This document shows, piece by piece, positions 23,707 through 36,539 of a DNA stretch of 64,000 nucleotides. The stretch is taken from positions 30,569,088 to 30,633,087 of the forward strand of contig NW_022098023.1 of assembly GCF_002288925.2 (NCBI RefSeq), written 5' to 3'. The notes under the pieces are model-generated. The model was not told where the DNA came from. It worked only from the letters and a program-made list of their open reading frames with translations, and made no database searches. The DNA comes from Delphinapterus leucas (Eukaryota; Chordata; Mammalia; Artiodactyla; Monodontidae). Numbering within the stretch: position 1 is the stretch's first letter; every line of letters begins with the position of its first letter. The translations under genes and the position numbers were made by a program.

Positions 23707-26700
23707 ATGGTAATAGGAGCATACATATCAATAATTACCTTAAATGTAAATGGATTAAATGCTTCAACCAAAAACACACACTGGCTGAATGGGTACAAAA
23801 ACAAGACCCGTATATATGCTGTCTACAAGAGACCCACTTCAGACCTAGGGACACATACAGACTGAAACTGAGGGGATGGAAAAAGATATTCCATGCAAAT
23901 GGAAACCAAAAGAAAGTTGGAGTAGCAATTCTCATATCAGACAAAATAGACTTTAAAACAAAGACTATTGCAAGAGACAAGGACACTACATAATGATCAA
24001 GGGATCAATCCAAGAAGAAGATATAACAATTGTAAATATTTATGAACCAAACATAGGAGCACCTCAATACATAAGGCAAATAGTAACAGCCATAAAAGGG
24101 GAAATCGACAGTAACACAATAAGAGTAGGGGACTTTAACACCCCACTTTCACCAGTGGACAGAACATCCAAAATGAAAATAAATAAGGAAACACAAGCTT
24201 TAAAGGATACATTAAACAAGGTGGACTTAATTGATATTTATAGGACATTCCATCCAGAAACAACAGAATACACATTCTTCTCAAGTGCTCATGAAACATT
24301 CTCTGGCATAGATCATATCTTGGGTCACAAATCAAGCCTTGGTAAATTTAAGAAAATTGAAATTTTATCAAGTGTCTTTTCCGACCACAATGCTATGAGA
24401 CTAGATATCAATTATAGGAAAGAATTCTGTCAAAAATACAAAAATATGGAAGCTAAACAATACACTAATTAATAACCAAGAGATCACTGAAGAAATCAAA
24501 GAGGAAATAAAAAAAATACCTAGAAACAAATGACAATGAAAACACGATGACCCGAAACCTATGGGATGCAGCAATTGCAGTTCTAAGAGGGAAGTTTATA
24601 GCAATACCATCCTACCTTAAGAAACAAGAAACATCTCAAGTAAACAAACTAAACTTACACCTAAAACAATTAGAGAAAGAAGAACTAAAAAACCTGAAAG
24701 TTAGCAGAAGGAAAGAAATCATAAAGATCAGATCAGAAATAAATGAAAAAGAAAGGAAGGAAACAATAGCAAAGATGAATAAAATTAAAAGCTGGTTCTT
24801 TGAGAAGATACACAAAATCGATAAACTATTAGCCAGACTCATCAAGAAAAAAAGGGAGAAGACTCAAATCCATAGATTTAGAAATGAAAAAGGATTAGTA
24901 ACACCTGACATTGCAGAAATACAAAGGATCATGAGAGATTACTACAAGCAGCAATATGCCAATAAAATGAACAACCTGAAAGAAATAGACAAATTCTTAG
25001 AAATGCACACCTTCCAAGACTGAACCAGGAAGAAATAGAAAATATGAACAGACCAATCATAAGCACTGAAATGGAAACTGTGATTAAAAATCTTCCAACA
25101 AACAAAAGTCCAGGACCAGGTTGCTTCACAGGGGAATTCTATCAAACAATTAGAGAATAGCTAACACCTATCCTTCTCAAACTCTTCCAAAATATAGCAG
25201 AGGGAGGAACACTCCCTAACTCATTCTATGAGGCCACCATCACCCTGATACCAAAACCAGTCAAAGATGTCGCAAAGAAAGAAAACTACAGGCCAATAAC
25301 ACTGATGAACATAGATGCAAAAATCCTCAACAAAATACTAGCAAACAGAATACAGCAGCACATTAAAAGGATCATGCCCCATGATCAAGTGGAGTTTATC
25401 CCAGGAATGCAAGGATTCTTCAATATATGCAAATCAATCAGTGTGATACAGCATATTAATAAACTGTAGGAGAAAAACCATATGATCATCTCAGTAGATG
25501 CAGAGAAAGCTTTCGACAAAATTCGACACCCGTTGCTGATAAAAACCCTGCAGAAGGTAGGCATAGAGGGAACTTTCCTCAATATAATGAAGGCCATATA
25601 TGACAAACCCACAGCCAGCATTGTCCTCAGTCGTGAAAAACTGAAACCATTTCCACTAAGATCCGGAACAAGACAAGTTTGCCCACTCTCACCACTATTA
25701 TTCAACATAGTTTTGGAAGTTTTAGCCACAGCAATCAGAGAAGAAAAAGAAGTAAAAGGAATCCAAATCGGAAAAGAAGAAGTAAAGCTGTTACTGTTTG
25801 CAGATGACATGATACTATACATAGAGAATCCTGAAGATGCTACCAGAAAACTACTAGAGCTAATCAATGAATTTGATAAAGTAGCAGGATACAAAATTAA
25901 TGCACAGAAATCTCTTGCATTCCTATACACTAATGATGAAAAATCTGAAAGTGAAATTAAGAAAATACTCTCATTTACCATTGCAACAAAAAGAATAAAA
26001 TATCTAGGAATAAACCTACCTAAGTAGACAAAAACCTGTATGCAGAAAACTGTAAGACACTGATGAAAGAAATTAAAGACGATACAAACAGATGGAGAGA
26101 TATACCATGTTCTTGGATTGGAAGAATCAACATTGTGAAAATGCCTCTACTCCCCAAAGCAATCTACAGATTCAGTGCAATCCTTATCAAACTACCACTG
26201 GCATTTTTCACAGAACTAGAACAAAAATATCTCACAATTTATATGGAAACACAAAAGACCCCAAATAGCCAAAGCAATCTTGAGAAAGAAAAATGGAGGT
26301 GGAGGAATCGGGCTTCCTGACTTCACAGTATACTACAAAGCTACAGTAATCAAGACAGTACGGTACTTGCACAAAAACAGAAATATAGATCAAGGGAACA
26401 GGATTGAAAGCCCAGAGATAAACCCACAGTCATATGGTCACCTTATGTTTGATAAGGAGGCAACAATATGCAATGGAGAAAAGACAGCCTCTTCAATAAG
26501 TGGTGCTAAGAAAACTGGACAGCTACATATAAAAGAATGAAAGTAGAACACTCCCTAACACCATACACAACCATAAACTCAAAATGGATTAAAGACCTAC
26601 ATGTAAGGCCAGACACCATCAAACTCTTAGAGGAAAACATAGGCAGAACACTCTATGACATAAATCACAGCAAGATCCTTTTTGGCCCACTTCCTAGAGA

Positions 26701-27530
26701 AATGGAAATAAAAACAAAAATAAACAAATGGGACCTAATGAAACTTAAAATGTTTTGCACAGCAAAGGAAACCATAAACAAGATGAAAAGACAGCCCTTA
26801 GAATGGGAGAAAATATTTGCAAATGAAGCAACTGACAAAGGTTTAATCTCCAGAATTTACAAACAGCTCATGCAGCTCAATATGAAAAAAACAACCCAAT
26901 CCAAACATGGGCAGAAGACCTCAATAAACATTTCTCCAAAGAAGATATACAGACTGCCAACAAACACATGAAGGAATGCTCAAGATCATTAATCCTCAGA
27001 GAAATGCAAATCAAAACTACAATGAGATGTCATCTCACACTGGTCAGAATGGCCATCATCAAAAAATTTACAAAAAATAAATGCTGGAGAAGGTGTGGAG
27101 AAGAAGGAACCCTCTTGCACTGTTGGTGGGAATGTAAATTGATACAGCCACTATGGAGAACAGTATGGAAGTTCCTTAGAAAACTAAAAATAGAAATGCC
27201 ATACGACCCAGCAATCCCACTACTGGTTATATACCCTGAGAAAACCATAATTTAAAAAGAATCATGTACCACATATTCATTGCAGCTCTGTTTGCAATAG
27301 CCAGGACATGGAAGCAACCTAAGTGTCCATTAACATATGAATGGATAAAGAAGATGTGGCACATATAGACAATGGAATATTACTCAGCCGTACAAAGAAA
27401 CGAAATTGAGTTATTTGTAGTGAGGTGGATAGACCTAGAGTCTGTCCTACAGAGTGAAGTAAGTCAGAAAGAAAAATAAATACCGTATGCTAACACATAT
27501 ATATGGAATGTAAAACAAAAAAGGTCATGA
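23707..27530 (+). pseudogene. L1-B ORF2 remnant (endonuclease and reverse transcriptase)
   Basis: Start ATG at 23707. The endonuclease shows VGDFNTPLSP and SDHNAM motifs, but the frame is broken at 23975-23993 by a loss that L1-C shares, where the expected RDKEGHYIM reads RDKDTT then stop. An extra A in an A-run near 24510 and other changes break it further. The RT core is open at 25482-26027 with FADD at 25797-25808. The Cys-rich C-terminus ([18 protein letters not shown]) lies at 26968-27255. It cannot be translated as one protein. Confidence 0.88.
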
Positions 27531-27878
27531 AGAACCTAGGGCTAAGATGGGAATAAAGAGACCTAGTAGAGAATGGACTTGAGGATACGGGGAGGGGGGA
27601 GGGTAAGCTGGGACAAAGTGAGAGAGTGGCATGGACATATATACACTACCAAATGTAAAGTAGATAGCTAGTGGGAAGCAGCCGCATAGCCCAGGGAGAT
27701 CAGCTCGGTGCTTTGTGACCACCTAGAGGTGTGGGATAGTGAGGGTGTGAGGGAGAGAGATAGAGGAGGGAAGAGATACGGGAACATATGTATATGTATA
27801 ACTGATTCACTTTGTTATAAAGCAGAAACTAACACACCATTGTAAAGCAATTATACTCTAGTAAAGATGTTTTAAAAA

Positions 27879-27892
27879 AAAAATCTCCGTGA
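27879..27892. repeat. target-site duplication, right copy, of L1-B
   Basis: aaaaatctccgtga directly after the A-tail; the partner is at 21257-21270. Confidence 0.85.
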
Positions 27893-28440
27893 AAATTTCA
27901 GTGGTTGCATAATATTTCATCATGTGGCTTTATTATAATTAGCCATTCCTCTTTTCAATTTTGGCCTCAAATGCCTTCTTTTTAAAAAAAAATTATTATT
28001 TATGTATTTTTGACTGTGTTGGGTGTTCGTTGATCCATGTGGGCTTTCTCTAGTTGCGGTGAGCAGGGTCTACTCTTGTTGCAGTGCGCGGGCTTCTCAT
28101 TTTGGTGGCTTCTCTTGTTGTGGAGCCTGAGCTCTCGGTGCGCGGGCCTCAGTAGTTGTGGCACACGGGCTCAGTAGCTGTGGCTGGCGGTCTCTAGACC
28201 TCAGGCTCGGTAGTTGTGGCACACGGGCTTGGTTCTGCGGCATATGGGATCTTCCTGGACCAGGGCTCGAACCCGTGTCCCCTGCATTGGCAGGCGGATT
28301 CTTAGCCACTGCACCACCTGGGAAGCCCTCAAATGCATTCTTATTTAATATATTGTTATAGATATTTTTACATTGAGCTTCTCATGCATTTTGAGTTATT
28401 TCCTCAATAATTTTTAATTTTTTATTTGATCTTTTCATAA
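27893..28440 (-). mobile_element. old L1 3'UTR fragment, antisense, split by a SINE
   Basis: The stretch ggttgcataatatttcatca and the flank after the SINE resemble antisense old L1 3'UTR. The match is partial. Confidence 0.45.
27984..28328 (-). mobile_element. CHR-type SINE (long form), antisense
   Basis: The sequence gtgttgggtgttcgttgatc through cacctgggaagccc matches the long form. Target duplications tcaaatgccttcttttt (27967-27983) and tcaaatgcattcttatt (28329-28345) differ at two positions. Confidence 0.9.
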
Positions 28441-29140
28441 GCATTCTCTGGATGGCTTATTTTATCTCAAGATTTCAGTAATGTGATGGAAGGCAATAAA
28501 AATTCATCAGGACCTTATTAGAAATAATTTTAATTATTAAAACATTATATTTTCATACTCTAACCAGGACTTGATAAGTCACAGTGTCTGTGTCATCCTC
28601 CATCAATTCTCTTCTTCCTGTAACTTCTCTGTTACTCCTTTCATTAGCTCCTCCCATGCAGCCTTCAAACCATCTCCTTTATCCCACTTAAGTCTTCCTT
28701 TCTCTTTGTTCTGCTAATTCATTTCACAACTTTAAGTCCTCAGCAAACACCAGGAAAAAAATAGTCCAGCCTCACTTTTTCACTTCCCAATCACCCATTA
28801 ACCTCCTGCAAACAAGTGTCCGATGCCATGACTTAAAACACTTGACCCATTGTACTGTAGTTTATTTTATTTTCTGTTAGACTGTGTGTGCCTTAGAGGC
28901 AAGAAGGCCTGTCTTGGCATACATAGCATCTGGCACAAAATGTGTACTCAGGAAAATGAATTCATTTAGCAAACATAATATGATGAAGCCTCATCCATTC
29001 TTCACTTATGCTTACATAAGATGAGTTCATATTTCTTTGGCTTTGAGAGTAACAGAAATTCAATATACCTTTTCCTAGGAGTTATTCAGTATTGTATTTC
29101 CTTTCCCTTAGCATTCATTAAGATTGTCCATCTTTCATGT
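28441..29140. other. anonymous DNA with a small L2/MIR trace
   Basis: A decayed L2-like stretch lies near 28870-28950 (gcatctggcacaaaatgtg). I recognise nothing else. Confidence 0.4.
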
Positions 29141-29144
29141 ACAC

Positions 29145-29355
29145 ACTGCTGTATTTAAGGTGGATAACCAACAAGGACCTACTGTATAGCACAGGGAACT
29201 CTACTCAATATTTTGTAACAACCTAAATGGGAAAAGAATATGAAAAAGGATAGATACATGTATAGGTATAACTGAATAACTGCTGTATACCTGAGGCTAA
29301 CACAGCACTGTTAATCAACTATACTCCAACATAAAATAAAAAGTTAAAAAAAAAA
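29145..29355 (+). mobile_element. L1 3'-end fragment, sense
   Basis: The stretch ggacctactgtatagcacag through caactatactccaacataa is the sense L1 3'UTR, ending in an A-run. It is strongly 5'-truncated. Confidence 0.8.
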
Positions 29356-29361
29356 GATTAT

Positions 29362-29630
29362 TGGACTTCGCTGGTGGTGCAGTGCTTAAGAATCTGCCTG
29401 CCAGTGCAGGCAGATCCCTGGTCCAGGAAGATCCCACATGCGGTGGAGCAACTAAGCCTGTGCACCAAAACTACTGAAGCCCGTGCCTAGAGTCTGTGCT
29501 CTGCAGCAAGAGAAGCCACTGCAATAAGAAGCTCGTGCACCACAACGAAGGGCAGACCCCGCTTGCCGCAACTAGAGAAAGCCAGAGTGCAGCAACAAAG
29601 ACCCAGTGTAGCCCCCGAGAAAAGGAAAAT
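29362..29630 (+). mobile_element. CHR-type SINE (long form), sense, degraded
   Basis: It starts ttggacttcgctggtggtgc in the A-tail of the preceding L1. The tRNA-like B box region is lost (gcagatccctggtccagg), so polymerase III activity is unlikely. No clear target duplication is seen. Confidence 0.8.
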
Positions 29631-30173
29631 TTTTGAGCCCAGAGATTTAACTGAATGTCAGTTAGGATTTCTTTTCTAAGATGAATATAATAGAATTGTG
29701 AAGGCCAAAATATTCTATCAATTTTTAATCTTTTAAACTTGGTTTTTGATAAAGAATGAGATTTAAAGTGACCTTTGATTTTTGATTACAGACTATTGCA
29801 GTGTTTGCATGAGTTTTAAACTTAGAAGGAACAACTCACTTGTGTAATATGGAGAGCCTGGAAACCTTTTTAGTTTGCAAAAGGAAGGAGTCTTAAGATG
29901 TATAAAATTCTTCATGTATTTTTAATTTCCTCTTTACTGTCTGGAAAATGTTTGGAGACTATGCCCATGAACACTACATAATCGTGATTATCCATGAAAG
30001 GTACGATTTAGAATTTGGTTTTAAACTATTGCTCCTAGTTTACATATTCTCCCAGTTCCCACTTCATTCATCAGAACTGCTCAAAGACGAACACAGTTCT
30101 CAGAGGCTAGGTAACTTTTTTAGCACATTGTAAAAATCATAGACTTTGAGTTAGCCTTCTATATTTTCAGATA
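29631..30173. other. anonymous DNA
   Basis: I see no recognisable repeat or gene. The open frame at 29948-30133 is short and unsupported. Confidence 0.4.
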
Positions 30174-30257
30174 GGTTTGGGTTGGCTAAAAAGCTCCTTC
30201 GGGTTTTCCATAGGACGTTCCGGAAAAACCTGAACGAACTTTTTGGCCAACCCAGTA
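30174..30257 (+). mobile_element. mariner-type MITE forming a long hairpin
   Basis: The left arm 30178-30209 starts tgggttggctaaaaagctcc and pairs with the right arm 30222-30254, which ends cgaactttttggccaaccca. A loop of about 12 bases separates them. TA dinucleotides lie at both outer edges, as expected of mariner target sites. The sequence matches the mariner-derived palindromes of cetartiodactyl genomes. The right arm includes aaacctgaacgaactttttg (30226-30245), which resembles mature sequences of the bovine miR-2284/2285 group. Whether this hairpin is transcribed or processed cannot be seen here. Confidence 0.85.
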
Positions 30258-31054
30258 TAACTGCTATAAAGTTGTCTTTTGTTGAATGGAAATTCACCTT
30301 CTTTTGTTGTCACTCTCCTCCCCCTTCACACAGGGTGGGTCAGAACTCTTCAGTTCATTCCTTCTGGACATCAGCCAAAGACACATGGCTCTTCTACCCC
30401 TCCTTTCCCATTAAATGATCTGTTTTGAGACTGCTCCTTGAATTGGTCATAAGGACATGGTGCTGAATCGTTTCTTCCTGCTTTTGTTGTTGTTCAAACT
30501 TATATTTGTTGATGATGTTTTGGTAGTGTATTATCTAGACCTGAAACCAGTACTCTAGCTGTGCACCTTGTATGGAATATGGTAGAAATATTTACTCTCA
30601 TATTTTTCTCTTGATATGAGGAAAGATAAATCAGGATATCTTTGGTTGGAGACAAATTGCAATAAAGAGTTTGAAATGTTCTATGTGCATTGGAAATCAT
30701 GAGAGGTTTTGAGGGGGAAATTGTAAAATCAGGTTCAAGTTTTATGAAAGTAACTTTGGTAGCAAAAAATATATGTATTATAAGTGAAAATGATTTCTGA
30801 CTGAATTCTTTCTGTTTTTATATCATCCATAGATTTGATCAATAGTCAATCAATGTCTACATCTAAGACATACTATTATAATACACATGCTGAGCAGGAA
30901 CTGGAGAAAGACACAGTCCCACAGGGTGGACCAAACTCCTCCTTCCAAGTCACTTACACCTTCTTCAGTAAGATAACTCAGCCACTCACATCTCCATCTA
31001 GTGAATCTTTATTTGTACACAGGGCTGCTAATAATAATAATAATGATAGTTGAA
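30258..31054. other. anonymous DNA
   Basis: No named repeat apart from a short (AAT)n run at 31028-31043. No gene is recognised. Confidence 0.4.
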
Positions 31055-31300
31055 CCATTTTTATCATTTATGTTGTACACTCTTCTAAGTGCTTTAGAAA
31101 TGTTAATTATTTCTCTTCCTAACTCTTTGAGGTTGTATTATTTTCATCACCATTTATAAATGAGGAAACTCAAGGACACATAATTTAAATAGTATGTCCA
31201 ATGTCGCACAGCTAGTAAGTGGCAGAGCTACACTCCAGCTCAGAGGTCTGGCCTCAGAGGACATGCTCTGAACCTCTTTCCTACGCTATCCCAAAAGATC
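31055..31300 (-). mobile_element. MIR SINE, antisense
   Basis: The phrases aaatgaggaaactcaaggac and gtcgcacagctagtaagtgg are classic antisense MIR. Confidence 0.8.
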
Positions 31301-31730
31301 TAGAACAGTGTAGAATGACTGTCACCTAATATGACCATATAAAAAGTAACCTCTACTTCATGGGCTGGTGTCATAGATACTCACATCACTTGTAAGTAAC
31401 CTCAGTCTATGGCAATAAGCACTGAAAGATAGGAATAGCAAGTTCAGGTGGTTGCTGCCATTTTGAGAGAGAATATATTTCAGTTGAGAAATGTGTTAAA
31501 TAGGTAAAGAAAGTTCCCTTCCTCCAAAAATAAGTTACAGATGTAGTTTAATTGCAGTTTATTCTTCAGAAAATTGCCCAGTTGTGTGTTCTTGCAGATT
31601 ATATTATTAATAGTTGAACTTCACCAGTTGAACTTCTCTTCATAACTAGAGAGTGTTTTAAATCTGTGAATATCCATATTCTACTTGATGTTCAGTTTTA
31701 CTACTGGTCTTAAAACTTTTCTATTTATAG

Positions 31731-32712
31731 TTAGTTCTTGTTATTCATGGTGGTTATATTCCATAAAGTCATTATGAGCACTGAATTAGTGAGTAGTGAA
31801 TCACTGCTCCTAGGGGAAATACAGAATTAGGTTCCTGTGAGCTTCTGGACACAATATTTTGTCAACCAATCAACATGTAATCTCGTTTTATGTATGTTTC
31901 TGTTTAAAGACACCTTATTTAATATATTTTGTTGATTCACTAACACTGAACTCATAGCCTGAAGCACTAATCTCATGCCTGAATGAAGCTTATCTATCAC
32001 ATATATTTCTCCATTAGACACATCCTAGCTTTTGTGTCTTTAGGAACACAAGACAGTACTTAAGCACTATGCTTGAGGATCTTTTTATTTTTTTCAAATT
32101 GATAATGTAGAACTTTATTCTTAGACATGGTAAGATTCCCTTTTAGAAAGAGGCTGAAGCACTGAATATATCATATAACGTTATTATTATTTTTTGAGGG
32201 GGGGGAGAAGGAAGATTTATTACTTGCAGCAAGTAAGGAGAACTAAGGGGATCTTTCCCAAAGCAATGTCTCTCTCACATAACATTTTTGGAAAAAAAAT
32301 CTACATGCCCAGAAGAAACTTGGAAAGATGTATACCATTATCTGTGGGTAATTGGATTTTGGTAATTTTACTTTACAAAGATATTTTGTTGTTTCCAATT
32401 TTTTAAAATGACTGCAAATAGCACAATAACCAACAAAAAGCACAAAAATGCAAAAAACCTGGCAAAAACCCTTGCACTAAGTAGACCAAGAAAATGATAA
32501 CCTGTTTACAGTCTGAGAGCTGAAACAAGGCAAAAAAATTGACCTCAATTGGAAATGTATACACTGGATGACTCAAATTTTTCTCTACTCTGCACATGCC
32601 CATAAGTGATAATGAAAACATAATGAGTATTGATTTTGAGGTCATAAATAAGTTTTAATGAATAGGCAAATTAAAAAAATACAGAATCCATGAATAATGA
32701 GGATCAATTGCC
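31731..32712. mobile_element. Tigger-like DNA transposon (MER44/Tigger7 group), interrupted
   Basis: The left part reads gttattcatggtggttatat and cctaggggaaatacagaatt; the right part reads caacaaaaagcacaaaaatg and ends near tccatgaataatgagg. These match a non-autonomous Tigger element of the MER44 type. About 300 bases at roughly 32100-32405 do not fit it and look like an insertion I cannot assign. Confidence 0.65.
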
Positions 32713-33239
32713 TTTGTGTCTGATTAAAACACAATTGCTACTTTTGCGAAGGTATGGATTGAGGATGACATTGATAATGGAAAGGATTCAGAAATTTCTA
32801 GTATTTTCCTCAAGGGAATTATTTTTCCAAATATCGCAATATTTTTAGATCTTCTAAAATTGAGATTTAGGAGTATTGTTCTTAATAGTTAAGAATTCTC
32901 TTGCTGAGTTGGGATAATGGGATTAACTGAGTTTGAAGTCTACATTTTTCCTTTTCCTATCTCTTGGGAAGATTGGTTACAGGTATTACAATTAGATAAA
33001 CTTTTATAAAATTGTTTTAACATCTTCATATTAAGAGCTTTTATAAAAGCTAAATTTGTCAAATTGCTGGAGACCAAAGACAGATCTGAAAAGTAGGCAG
33101 GGAAAATAAGACATGTTACCCGAAAAATGTCAGTAATAAACTTGATGACCAACTTTGTTGCAGATAGTATGAGAATCAGAGGACAGTGGCTTGTCGTCTT
33201 TATAAAGCTGAAAGGACAGAGTGCCGACCTGGAATCATA
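32713..33239. other. anonymous DNA
   Basis: No recognisable repeat or gene. Confidence 0.4.
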
Positions 33240-34605
33240 TGAATTGTGGAAATATCATTCAAAATTGAAGGCTAAATAAACTGTTTAAAACAAGGAAAAT
33301 ATTAGACAAGTTGATGCCAGCACACCTGTAGTAAAAAAAGATTCACAGAAGTTTGGACTGAAGAAAAGTGATCTCTGTCAGAAATTGTAGGGAGGAATAA
33401 AGCAATAAAACAATAAAATGCAATTGAAAGATACATGTGTGGGTAGAGATAATATAATATTGACCTTTTAAAACAACAACAATAGTAATGTCTTGTAGGG
33501 TTCTAACAAATGTTAGAAGTAAGATACACCCAAAAAATAAATAAATAAATAAGGAAAAGGGCAGAAAAATATAAGTGGAATTAAATGCTTGTAAGTTCCT
33601 TACATTGTTTAGGAAGTTTAGTTAATATAAAATGTAATGAGTGAAGCATGTGCATAGTAAACACTAGGGTAACCACTAAATAATAATACAAGAATGTATA
33701 ACTAAGAGAAGTAAAAGAGAGTAATAAAAAGTACTTGATTCATCAAAAAGAAAACAAGAAGAATAAAGCAACAAAGAAGAAAACAGAAAAAGTAGAAAAT
33801 AAATAGTAAGGTTCTAGGCATAATCTCAACTATTGATATTTTCTTAACTGTATAAATGTAAATAGACTAAGCAACTAGTTAAGCAATTATCAACCTGAAT
33901 AATTTTAAAAACCCCTCAAAACCCAAGTGTATGTTCTTTATAGGAAACAATCTGAAAATAAGTTGACGCAAAAATAGGTTGAAAGTAAAAGATGGAAAAA
34001 ATACAATTCAAACACTAACCTCCAAAAGCTAATACATCTATATTAATATAAGATAGAATATAATTTGAGGCAAGACGCTTTCATAGTCCTTAGTTTCAAT
34101 TCCACCAGAAGATACAAAAGTCCTAAATTTGTATTCAGTCAGTAACAAAATTCAAAATATATTAAAAAAAGTGTTAACAAAAATGGAAAGATAAGCACAT
34201 TTACAATCAGGGATGGAGACCTAACATACCTTTGAGTTATGGACAAAAGAGGACAGAAAATGTCATTAAAGATACAGAAGATTTACATTTTACAACTAAG
34301 AAATTGAAATATATAGAATATATATAGGACTTTATACTCAACAAATTCAGAATGTGTATTATTTTCCAATGTCAGTGGAAAATTTACAAAATATACCCTA
34401 TGCTGGACAATAGTTAAGGCAATGATTTCCAAAGGACTGAAATAATACAGAGCATATTCTCTAACCATAGTATAAAGTAGGTATTAATAATGTAAATGTG
34501 ATTAGAAAATCCCCCAGATGTTTAGAAATTGATTATTAGTAAAAGAAGTTACAATGGAAATTAGACCATAATGCATGATCATGAAAATACAATATATCAA
34601 AACTC
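33240..34605 (+). mobile_element. old L1 fragment, sense (ORF1/ORF2 boundary and endonuclease)
   Basis: Decayed but ordered similarity to old L1: gtataaatgtaaatagac (start of ORF2), cagggatggagacc (the GDF region), ctatgctggacaatag and later phrases. A tract of AAAT units lies at 33535-33556. No reading frame survives. Confidence 0.6.
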
Positions 34606-34609
34606 CCCT

Positions 34610-34925
34610 AGGCGGGAGTCTTAAAAGTTGGGGCACTAGATGTTGGGTCCCAACCCTTCACTCTGCAAAGGGAAGGTGGGAACTGTAAGTTCCCTGCTGA
34701 TTGTATGTTGCTGTGCCAGGTGGGGTTTATGGCAAGAGTGTGTCTCAGCCTTTTCTACCCATTTCAGTGTGGTTTTTTTTTTTTCATTCATCAGTTCTGT
34801 AGAAGTTGCTGCTCAGCTAGTTTCTGGATTTCTTTCAGAGGGAATTGTTCTGTGTATGGCTGTAGATTGTTTCTGTGCATGGGAGGAGGCCAGTTCATTC
34901 TACTTAAATTATTGAATTTTTTAGT
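34610..34925 (-). mobile_element. L1 5'UTR-like fragment, antisense
   Basis: The phrases tctcagccttttctacccat, cagctagtttctggatttct and catgggaggaggccagttc resemble an antisense L1 5' region. The open frames here (for example 34640-34915) are incidental. Confidence 0.4.
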
Positions 34926-34929
34926 GTAA

Positions 34930-35907
34930 AGTGTTTCATAGTATCCTCTTTTTTTCTTTTCAATGATTGTAGAATCTGTAGTGATAACTGTTCTTTCATT
35001 CCTGATATTGGTGATTTGTATCCTTTTGTTGTAATCAGTTTAATGAGGGCTTTTTAAAAAAATATTTTTGTTTATCTTTCCAGAAAACAGCTTTGGGATT
35101 TTAAAATTGTCTGTGTCATTTGTCTATTTCCTATTTCATTTATTTCTGCTCTTGATGATTTCCTTTTTATGTTGTTCTTCTTTTGCAGGTAGAATTTTAA
35201 GTCTTAGTTTTTTTTGACCTTTCTTATTTTCTAATATAAATGTTTAAAACTTTATATTTTCTTTGAGATACATAGATTTTGATATGTATTTTCACTATCA
35301 TTCTATTCAAAGTTTTTTTAAAATTTATTTCCATTGTGATTTCTTCTTTGATCCATGGATTATTTAGTAGTCTGTTGTTTAATTTCCAAATTCTGTTTAT
35401 ATTATATATTTTCTTCCTATTGATTTTTAATTTAATTCTCTTGTGCTGAGAACATACAAACATATGACTGCAATCCCCTTAAAGTTAAACTTGCTCTATA
35501 GCTTAACATATGGTATAGCTTGGTTAATGTACTATGGGTACTCTTTAAAATTATGTGTATTTTGAAGTTCCTAAGAGTAGTGCTCTCTTAAATAACAGGT
35601 CAAGGTTTTGATGGTGTTGTTCATGTTTTTTATATTTTGCTAAATTTTGCCTAGTTGTTTTATCAGTTTTTGAGAAAGAGGCATTAAAATCACCAGATAT
35701 GCTTTGGTCTTGCCTATTTTTCCCTTTAATTCTGTCAATTTTTGCTTTATATATTTTAAAGCTCTGTTATTAGGTGTATATTCATACATGACTGTTACTT
35801 CCCTTTTTAAATTGACCCATTTATTAGTATTATTAAAATTTTCTTTTTGTGTCTAAACTCAATCTGATATTAATATAATCAACCCAGCTTTCTTTTAGTT
35901 ACTATTT
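34930..35907 (-). mobile_element. old L1 ORF2 endonuclease region, antisense
   Basis: A long ordered match to antisense old L1: tttcttctttgatccatgg, ttgtttaatttccaaattc, tccctttaattctgtcaatt, ttagttactatttg. It faces the sense fragment at 33240-34605. Confidence 0.75.
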
Positions 35908-36475
35908 GTGGCAGGAAGAATCCCAAGATGGTCCCCAAAGATTTACTGTCTAATTCTTAGACACTAACTATGGATATGATGAGATATCATTTTCATGATT
36001 ATGTGGCATTATATGGGAAAAGGGAGATAATTGGATTGGGCCTAATCTAATCATTAGCTGATCAATGCAGATAGCTTTCTCTGGCGGATCCGCAGAAGTC
36101 ACAGAGATTTGAAGCATGAGGGAGCCTTGACTTAAGGAAGGTTCCCCTTTGCTGAGATGGAGGGAAATCACATGGAAGAATCTGAGAGAGGCTGTGCATT
36201 GCTGAACATGACCTCCAGCTGACAGCCAGGCAGAACACGTTTCTTACAATTGCAAGAAACAAAATTCAGCCAGCCACCTGAATGAGCTTGGTAGCAGGCT
36301 CTCCCTAGAGCCTCCAGATAAGACCCTAGCCTGGGTGACACCTTAATTATGGCTTTTTGAGACTCTGAGCAAAGAATCCAGTTGAGCCTGCTTAGACTTT
36401 TGACTTGATGAAACTGTGAGATAATAATGTGTGTTGTTGTAAGCTGCTAAGATTGTGGTAATTTGAAGTGCAGAA
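35908..36475 (+). mobile_element. ancient LTR-like repeat (MaLR/ERVL type)
   Basis: It begins ggcaggaagaatcccaagat and ends with a poly(A)-region phrase, gatgaaactgtgagataata, then gtgttgttgtaagctgctaa. This is the layout of an old sense LTR of the MaLR/ERVL class. The family name is uncertain. Confidence 0.55.
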
Positions 36476-36539
36476 ATTAGAACAAACAGACAATTTCCAC
36501 TGATACGTCTTTCTTCCATCTGTTTCTTTCTTTCTTTTT

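Larger units (their letters stand above)
21271..27878 (+). mobile_element. L1-B: 5'-truncated cetartiodactyl LINE-1
   Basis: The element begins inside the 5'UTR at a point equal to about 1323 of L1-A (gtgaacacaacctgaagg). It runs through decayed ORF1 and ORF2 to a 3'UTR and A-tail at about 27871. A 14-bp target duplication flanks it. Both reading frames carry stops and frameshifts. It is about 6.6 kb, so only the promoter-proximal part of the 5'UTR was lost on insertion. Confidence 0.93.
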
